NCBI RefSeq assembly: GCF_031755915.1
Contig: NC_083385.1
Span: 12,607,001 to 12,671,000 of the forward strand
Direction of reading: 5' to 3'
Length of the DNA: 64,000 bases
From: Ziziphus jujuba
Lineage: Eukaryota > Streptophyta > Magnoliopsida > Rosales > Rhamnaceae
Numbering within the stretch: position 1 is the first letter of the stretch; each line of letters opens with the position of its first letter. Made by a program: the position numbers and the translations under genes. Of the stretch, positions 56,791-64,000 are shown one piece after another. The notes beneath the pieces were generated by a model, which was not told the DNA's origin, made no database searches, and was given only the letters and a program-made list of their open reading frames with translations.

Positions 56791-57686
56791 ATAGCTGAGA
56801 ATTTCTAAACAATTGGAAGCCGCTTTCGATGACAAGACCGAAAAATTTATATTACGTGATCGTTACTGTCCATCTTTATCAGCCAACTCCCCTTTTTCCA
56901 TCTTTCCTTTCAGAGTTTACCACTCTTCATAGCTTCTTAAACTTTTTTTAGGGTCTCACTCCCTGAGAAAAAGAGTTTAAACTCTCGTATCATACGGCTC
57001 CATGCTGGAATCGGGACCTCCCATTTCCTTTGACAATTGGGTCCTCAAACCTCCCACTTGGTAAGCAGTTTCTTTTCATTCATTCATTGATTAATTCAAG
57101 GTAACTATTGCTTGCTTACAAGTCCAAGCGCTAGCAGTAGAAGCTAGTCACCAGAAGCGAACTTCCGGGCCGAGGAGGAGCCAAAAAATGTGAGCACCCC
57201 TGCTAAATCAACAAGCGAGAAACTTTGAGAAAGAAGCACCTCTACTAATATTATATTATAATATAAGGTAAGGCGCCTTAGCCTATCTATAGTAAGGGGC
57301 TTTTTCTTACTTGTTAGCGCTTTAGTTTTCAATAAGGACATTTAGGCTTTACTAATAGAATATATAGGGCTTTTCTCGCTTGTTTAGTATTGCTTTGGCT
57401 TCGCTGTTCGTATCTTACTAGCGCGGTGCGGAAGCTACTGCAACTAAAAGAAAATGAATGAAGGAAGAAGGTATTTGCATTAGAATAACTACAAAGGAAT
57501 TCTAGGCTGACTACAAGACTACGACTACAATACAAGTCATGAGCGATAGCGAAGCCAAACCGGATAGGCTTTTTTATGTCGAAAGCCTCAAAACTAGCTA
57601 TCTTATAGTAGACAACTAACGTAAGCCTACTCAACTAATCTCATAAGTAAACGCCTGTTCGCATTGCAACTAATAGACTACTACTA
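56791..57686. other. Spacer between rps7 and matR
   Basis: About 900 bp. matR normally lies in the last intron of nad1, so nad1 exon 5 would be expected downstream of it here (lower coordinates). I did not find it. Apart from the domain V-like scrap nothing is recognised. Confidence 0.5.
56985..57030 (-). ncRNA. Possible group II intron domain V scrap
   Basis: The minus strand reads CATGGAGCCGTATGATACG and then AGAGTT, which resembles the 5' half and loop of mitochondrial group II intron domain V (GAGCCGUAUGA..CGAGAGU). The pairing 3' half is not intact. The host intron is unknown, and no nad1 exon was found nearby. Confidence 0.3.
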
Positions 57687-59150
57687 CTAGACTAGACTAG
57701 TAGTTGAGTGCTCTTTGTTTTCAGGATCTTGACTGGGTTCGAGCTTCCCAAGCTCTGTGTTGTTGGGGAACTCTGCAAGGGTTTTACCACCTTCTTGATT
57801 GACTATATTTGAGTCTTTGGAGTACTTTGGGATTATATTCTGCACCAAGGATTTATGCTTATGGGCTAGGGTGAATATTGCAGACCAGCAGATTTGGTGG
57901 TCGACAATCGTTCGGACTTGGTAAAGGTTGTAGGGACACCTGTAGTAGGATAGAGGACTTATCGCAATGCCCGCGGACCAATTTACTATGTCTCCATCGC
58001 TGACATTCATTAAACAGGCCATGTGGATTGGCTAGGGTCTTCTTCAGCTAATGATACCTCAATCCCAAAGCCTTCAGAGTATCTTGTTGATAGGCGCCTC
58101 TTCTATCTGTATGGGGAATTCACTGCTGAAAGATCCTGCCTAGTGTCCTTCTCCTTTCGACATGCGGGAGTATACAATGACAACTTTCGGACATTGATGC
58201 TAGATCGTGAGACTGCCTGTTGAACATCTGATGGCACGTTGCTTTGACCTGAGCTATGTAACAACTAGATCCCCTTTGAACCTTGCTGAATGTGCTTGAC
58301 GGTCCCCCATAATATGCTCACTTGGGGACCTCTTACTCCAGCTATTCCAAGAGTCTCCGCTAGTTGAACCTCATCCTGTAGACTTCCTGTTTCGCTCATC
58401 CCCTTCGTTAGCTATTGGATCGAGATACTATTACCTAGGTTCCTATACTTGGAATGGATGGCGGAGCATAGGTGGCAAGTAGTTATATGGATAAGGTGCT
58501 TTACCCATAGATGCTTCTCCAGCTCTTGCAAGAATTGTATGGGAGTCATCCTCGGAGGGACTTCCGAATGACTGTATCGAGAAATTCTACCAGAATCCGT
58601 GCAGCTATTGCTGTTGATCTAGTAGATCCTACCAAAAGGTTTAGGCTGAATTGTAGGAAGTGGGCGATACATAACAAATCCTTATTAAGTAATGGGTTTT
58701 TAAGGGGGCCAGCTTACGGGCCAGGTGTCTCTCTGACTTGATAACTAGTATCGCCACCCCGCCTAACTCTATCAGTGGGCCCTTTCTTTCGCAATACTTA
58801 ATAAGGTCTTTCATGGCCCAATTATTATTACAGTGTCCTCTACCAAAGAATTCGGCCTTCGGGGTCAACCCGGCAGCTTCTATGAGGAAGGCGGCGCAAA
58901 GGAGGCTCGAGGGCTTGTTAAGGAAGGCGGCAAGGGCATACGAAGGGGGGGTGTGCCACGACAAAACAAGGGAATGAAAGGCCACTTTGCGTTGAAGACT
59001 CTTTATGCTCCCCACAATGATGGCTCTATTGTCTTGGGGAGCGTTGAAGCTTGCTTCTTCTCCAAAGTTTTCTTAGTCATCAATATGACCTATCCTTAAT
59101 AGAACTGATCTGATTCTCTAAAAAATCAAAATTTTGTACTTCTGGCTGAA
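57687..59150 (-). pseudogene. matR: Mitochondrial matR (nad1 intron maturase) pseudogene, 5'-truncated
   Basis: The maturase encoded in the fourth nad1 intron of plant mitochondria. The C-terminal part (58022-57687) is well kept: NVSDGDIVNWSAGIAISPLS, FTLAHKHKS, NIIPKYSKDSNIVNQEGGKT and a stop at 57687. The middle (58640-58025) is scrambled by frameshifts and stops. The 59015-58641 block is open and matches the central region (AAFLNKPSSLLCAAFLIEAA, CNNNWAMKDLIKYCERKG, KLAPLKTHYLIRICY). Further upstream, RIRSVLLRIGHIDD and EEASFNAPQDNRAIIVG can be followed to about 59150, with a stop between them. The N-terminal RT region beyond that is absent. It cannot be functional. Confidence 0.93.
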
Positions 59151-60935
59151 CCGAGGTCTTTTTTTTAGGTGGGCATTCTGAGGATGTATTTCATCAGCCA
59201 GGCACCCACCATAATATTGATTTGTTGAATACCGTGCCCATTTGTATTGCTACAATCATGCTTACCGATATGCAACTGACTAAAAGGATATAGGGCTGGG
59301 CAGGATGGCTTTGCTTAAGACCGGAATGCTACCCTCACTCGAACTCCATAACTAAACTCAAATCATTGCTCATTCTCGCTCATCTTTGCTAGCCCATGCT
59401 TGCTATAACAATATCTTTGCGTACTAGACTTGTTTGTCTAAAAGAAGAAAAGATGCACAAGCCACTCTTTCTCTTATATATACTATTTAAAGATAGTGAT
59501 TTGAATTCCTATCCCCTGCCTATGCGCTTGCCTTTACTACCTGCCCTTACTTGTCTGCCTTAAACTACTACACTTGCGCATACTTTTTCTTGCTCCATCC
59601 AGAAGATAGCTTGAACTAGCATTGTGACTACAGATATATAGCCATGGAAGTATGCCCAAGCTGGAGAGGAGAGAAAAAAAAATGGATAGGCTTTCTACCA
59701 ATGATCGGAAACCAGAAAGGGGAATAGAGAGATGAGCCTTAAACGGTCAGGCCAATTACGATCGATTTGCTAAACATTCTAGATTCAATATGAGCTGCTA
59801 AAAGAAGGAAGGGTGATAAAGAGAGGTGGAAGGAAGATAGCTTATAATGCATTACCAGAAGGAGTGCTACAAGCACTAATAGCTAGAGGACCTAGAATTC
59901 TAGAACTAGAGTCAGTGATTGCGCCATAACAGAGTGCTAGAAGGTTGGAGAGATATTTATTAATGAAATTCATAAGGATTGGGATTGCACTTATGCTTGC
60001 TGCCAACCTTGAACTTGAAGTGGATCTCCTATCTATATTCGATAGTTTGGAGAGGACTGATGGCTGATTGCTGAAGAGAAATTGTCATTGAAAATGATTC
60101 CTTCGCTTAAGAACTAGACTTAAGTGATTGTGCCTACCAGTCAAGACAGGAATATGGGATGCCTCTTGATCGAAGCACTAACCCCCCTTCTCTAATGCGC
60201 ATATTGAGACTGAGCTTGCATTTGACCTAAGCCTATCGCCTGCCTCCAACTACCTTTCTATTCCACCTGCCGTGAACCCCTATTTACCTTCCTTCCTTTT
60301 AGAGAGTGCCTTACTCATAAGTAATATACTGCTTAGATTTAAGGGAGATATCTTTCATAAAAGTAAATTGCATTTATTTATTGAATTCAAAGAAGAGTGC
60401 ACCAATGAAAGAGATAGAAGAGTGGTATGACAGAGCTCAACAAAGGAAGGAGCTTGTAAAACTAACCAAGGGATGCCATTAAGCAAGAAAGAAAAGGGCA
60501 GGACTAGCAAGTAAGAATCCTACAAAATCTTCGAGATTAAGAGCGCCAAAGCTAGAAGCGACAACCATTAAGTGGACAATTTCCATCCATTTGCTATCTC
60601 GTTTGCTACCTTAGGTCATAATTATGCAATTGGCTCAGTTGGAGTTCTGATTATAGCTGCAACCTATCTCATATTGGGGAGAATAAAAGTCTACCACCCT
60701 CGATCAAACTCGAAATTTCATAAGAGAAGAAATCTCATAGCTTAGAAAAGAAAGGAGAAATCATTTTGATTCGAGGTGGATCCTTTTTTTTCTTTGCCTT
60801 TACGAGTTAAGTAAACAAATGAACAAGCTTTCTCGTTATTTTATTTAAGGTTAACACACTCTAATGACAATGTGTCTGTTCACGTCAGGAATAAAGGTTT
60901 TTGATGTAGTTGCTTGTAGTTTTCCTTTTTGAATC
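59151..60935. other. Mitochondrial-type spacer between matR and rrn26
   Basis: About 1.8 kb with no gene or tRNA I can identify. The adjacency of a truncated matR and rrn26 may reflect rearrangement in the mitochondrion or during transfer. Confidence 0.45.
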
Positions 60936-63900
60936 GAGATTGGGTTGATGTTAAGTGTACCGCTCCATGGGTACAAGACCGAAAAGAATGCATTGGATGG
61001 ATGCCTGGGCATTAAGAAGGAAGGACGCTTTTAGAGGGGAAAGGCCATGAGGAGATACCGTCTGTGATCCATGGATCTCCGATCTGGAAACCGTATCCAA
61101 ACTCCATGTCTAGTCTGTGCTCCTTGAACTTTTAAAACTTAGCGAACTGAAACATCTGAGTAGCTAAAGGAAGGGAAATCAACTGAGACCCCGTTAGTAG
61201 CGGTGAGCGAGAGTAGATTGGGGGCTTGAAGAAAAACAAACATGAAGCTTTGTTCCTCATCAAAGTGTTCACTTCTTTTTCACGAGGTTTCATTCGATTT
61301 GTTGTGGATAGGGTGATGGAAAACCAGCAATCCCCTTTACTGAAGATTCTATTAGTAAAGGGCATAGTGAACTGTAATTATGAAAAGGTTGGAAGATCTG
61401 GCCAAAGAAAGTGATAGCCTTGTAGATTCGTTCCCATGGTTCGATCCTTCCTAGTAAAATGAGGCATGGTCAAATTCTAATCGCTTTTACGTGAGAAAGG
61501 GGGACCACCCTCTAAGCCTAAGTATTCCTCAATGACCGATAGCATACAAGTATCGTGAGGGAAAGGTGAGAAGAACCCTATTTAGGGAGTGCAATAGAGA
61601 ACCTAAGATTCGATGCAAACAATCAGTCGAAGGAGCGAAGCTTAGAGCCTTAACTTGAGATTCTATTAGTAAAGCACACTCACTCTAACGGTGTACCTTT
61701 TGCATGATGGGTCAGTGAGAAAATGGGAACAGCAGCTTAAGCCATTAGTTGTAGTGCTATCCAGAGGTGGAATCTTCTAGTTTTTCCTGTTTGACCCACA
61801 ACCGACTGATCTAGCCATGAGCAGGTTGAAGAGAGCTCTAACAGACCTTGGAGGAACGAGCCCATGTATGTGGCAAATATGGGGATGACTTATGGCTAGG
61901 GGTGAAAGGCCAACCAAGATCGGATATAGCTGGTTTTTCGCGAAATCTATTTCAGTAGAGCGTATGACGTTAATGGCCTGACGTAGAGCACTCAATAGGC
62001 TAGGGTGGCCCCATTTCCCCTTACCAACCCCAGGGAAACTCCAAATATAGGCCTAGATCGTTTGTACAAACAGACTTTTGGGGTGCTAAGATCCAAAGTT
62101 GAGACAGAAACAGCCCAGATCATATGCTAAGCTCCCTAAGCAATCACTTAGTTGAAAAGGAAGTGATCGAGCGATGACAACCAGGAGGTGGGCTTGGAAG
62201 TAGCCATCCTTTGAAGAAAGCATAATAGCTCACTGGTCTAGCTCCATGGCACCGAAAATGCATCAGGGCTCAAGTGATTCACCGAAGCGACTAGACCTTG
62301 AAAGCTACTTTTTCAAGTGTCAGTGGTGGAACGTTCTGTCAATCGGGGAAGGTTTTTGGTGACAACACCTGAAGATATCAGAAGTGAGAATACTGACATG
62401 AGTAATGAGAAATCCTGTGGAAAACATGGTCACCTGCCAGTGGAAGGCTTTCTGTGTTCAGTCAATCTACGCAGAGTGAATTAGTCCCTAAGGAACCCCG
62501 AAAGGGCCACTATCCGATGGGTACACGAAAGTGATGAAGTTGCTTTGACTACAGAATCATGCCTATCCATTGGAGCGAATTGGATGATCGGGTCGAGGGT
62601 TACCCCCTCTTCCCCTCACTCTCCTTTCCCTAATATGAACCTTGAGTCATCAAAGCCTTTCTAACTCAGCTTGGCATGGTCACCCCACGCGACTGGCACT
62701 TCAAAAAGTGAAACTCTCATCGTAGTTTGTTTGGTGACCTAAGGTAAGGGGCCTTTACTCTTTTGGTTAGAGTAGGGGTTGCGAGAGAGCAAAGCGTACC
62801 GACCTGCCATAGTCGTGAGTCTTTTATAGTCACGAATGTTCTCATAGTCAACAAGATTGAAACTTCCAGGAAAAAACTTCAAATTGACTGTACCCTAAAC
62901 CAACACATGTGAACAATTAGAGTATACTAGGGTGTTGGGAGAACCATGTCGAAGAAACTCGGCAAAATGACCCCGTAACTTCAAGAGAAGGGGTGCTGTC
63001 CTATCTTTTGATTAGGAAAATGGCACATACCAGGGGGTAGCGACTGTTTGTTAAAAATATAGAACTCTGCTAAGTGGTAACACGATGTATAGAGTCTGAC
63101 ACCTGCCCGGTGCTAGAAGGTCGGAAGGAGAAATGTCATAAGCTTTAAATGGAAGCCCCGATAAACGGCGGTAGCAACTCTAATTGTCCTAAGGTAGCAA
63201 AATTCCTTGTCGCATAAGTAGCGACCTCCAGGAATGGTGTAACAACTGCCCCGTTGTCTCCAACATGGACCCAGTGAAATTGAATTCTCCATGAAGATGC
63301 AGAGTACCAACAGCTAGATGGTAAGACCCTATGCACCTTAACTATAGCGTCGTAGTGACAACCTTGATCAAATGTGTAGGATAGGTGGGAGGTGGTGACA
63401 CACAATGACCAATCCTGAAAGACCACTCTTTTGTCTAAGGATGCCTAACCACTGCACCGATAATTCGGGGAGGGGGGGTGGGACACTACGAGGTGGGTAG
63501 TTTATCTAGGGTGGATGCCTCCTAAAGAGTAACAAAGGTGTGCAAAGGTAGGCTCAAGTTAAGATTCTTCTCGTGAGCATAATGGTATAAGACTGCCTAA
63601 CTGTGAGACGAACTGGTTAAACAGAGATGAAATTTGGCCATAATGATCTGGGAGTCCCATGTGGAAGGGCTCTCGCTCAACTGATAAGCCGGGGATAACA
63701 GATTGATAACTCCAAAAAGCTCTTATCGACGGAGTCGTTTGGCACCTCGATGTCGACTCATCACATCCTAGGGTTGAAGAAGGTCCCAAGGGTTTGGTTG
63801 TTCGTCGATTCAAGTGGTGCGTGAGTTGGTTTAGAACATCGTGAAACAGTTCGGTTCCTATCTACTGTTGGTGTCAAAAAGAGAACTGTGAGGAGCCAAC

Positions 63901-64000
63901 CCTGGTACGAGAGGACTGGATTGGGCCGACCTATGGTGTACCGGTTGTTATGCCAATAATAGTGCCGGGCAACTAAGTTGATATGGAAGAACTGCTATGC
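60936..64000 (+). rRNA. rrn26: Mitochondrial 26S rRNA gene copy, decayed, runs off window
   Basis: Plant mitochondrial large-subunit rRNA. Landmarks in order are GGTGATGTTAAGTGT-like 5' sequence (60946 on), AATGCATTGGATGGATGCC (near 60987), AACTGAAACATCT (61145), the peptidyl-transferase region, AGTAGCGACCTC (63218), TCGATGTCGACTCATCACA (63749), GTACGAGAGGACTGGATTGG (63904) and AACTAAGTTGATATGGAAGA at the end. Several normally invariant sites are changed, mostly G to A or C to T. One is GGGATAACAGATTGATAACT, where GGCTGAT is usual; another is GAACATCGTGAAACAG. Small indels also occur. The copy is therefore probably an inactive nuclear one. The 5' limit is approximate. The last part of the gene lies beyond 64000. 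Short ORFs on either strand here are chance. Confidence 0.92.

Noticed and set aside
61132..63813. Protein-coding ORFs in the 61-64 kb region
   Set aside because: They overlap conserved 26S rRNA sequence and have no protein-like pattern.
1..64000. The window as part of a functional mitochondrial chromosome
   Set aside because: All recognisable organelle genes are broken, and intact nuclear-type LTR elements with 5-bp target repeats lie inside the organelle sequence. A nuclear location is simpler, though only mapping would prove it.

Overview
The window looks like nuclear DNA of a flowering plant, probably a eudicot. A block of organelle DNA has been broken up by several generations of LTR retrotransposons. 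The organelle part carries recognisable plant mitochondrial genes: mttB, rps7, matR and the large rRNA rrn26. It also carries a plastid psaB-psaA piece. All of these are damaged by nonsense changes, frameshifts or truncation, mostly of the C-to-T/G-to-A kind expected of methylated, unselected nuclear DNA. The retroelements carry clean 5-bp target duplications inside this organelle sequence, so they jumped after it arrived. The best reading is a NUMT (nuclear mitochondrial insertion) that contains an MTPT (plastid DNA formerly in the mitochondrion). No functional host gene was seen.

Layout. 1-5224: plus-strand Ty3/gypsy element (A), with its 5' LTR cut by the window edge. 5225-8665: mitochondrial-like DNA with a dead mttB. 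8666-33982: a 25-kb retroelement nest. It holds gypsy B with gypsy C inside its LTR, an old copia D with young complete copia E inside its LTR, an inverted copia F whose LTR holds an unrelated solo LTR (G), a gypsy fragment H split by a solo copia LTR, and an opposite-strand gypsy I. 33983-43625: organelle DNA with psaB/psaA, two gypsy solo LTRs and unidentified coding-like remnants. 43626-53846: an old rearranged gypsy J with the nearly intact gypsy K inserted in it. 53847-64000: mitochondrial DNA with rps7, matR and rrn26, the last running off the window end.

Two retroelement families dominate. The gypsy family has LTRs of about 1.14 kb, ends TGATAC...CATCA as read on the plus strand for minus copies, and a tRNA-Met-type primer site. 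Its long A-tract-rich leader carries a small shared ORF, and its single gag-pol frame runs about 100 codons into the 3' LTR. The copia family has 1031-bp LTRs, a tRNA-Met-type primer site and a single gag-pol frame that stops just inside the 3' LTR.

The most unusual finding is a gypsy sub-lineage (A, H, J and probably B) whose pol is scrambled: an integrase fragment, then a reverse-transcriptase fragment, then the integrase C-terminus. Several copies share the same order, so the rearranged form itself was mobilised, presumably by a relative such as K. K itself has an in-frame loss of its whole RNase H region. These elements probably depend on one another and on outside copies for their enzymes.
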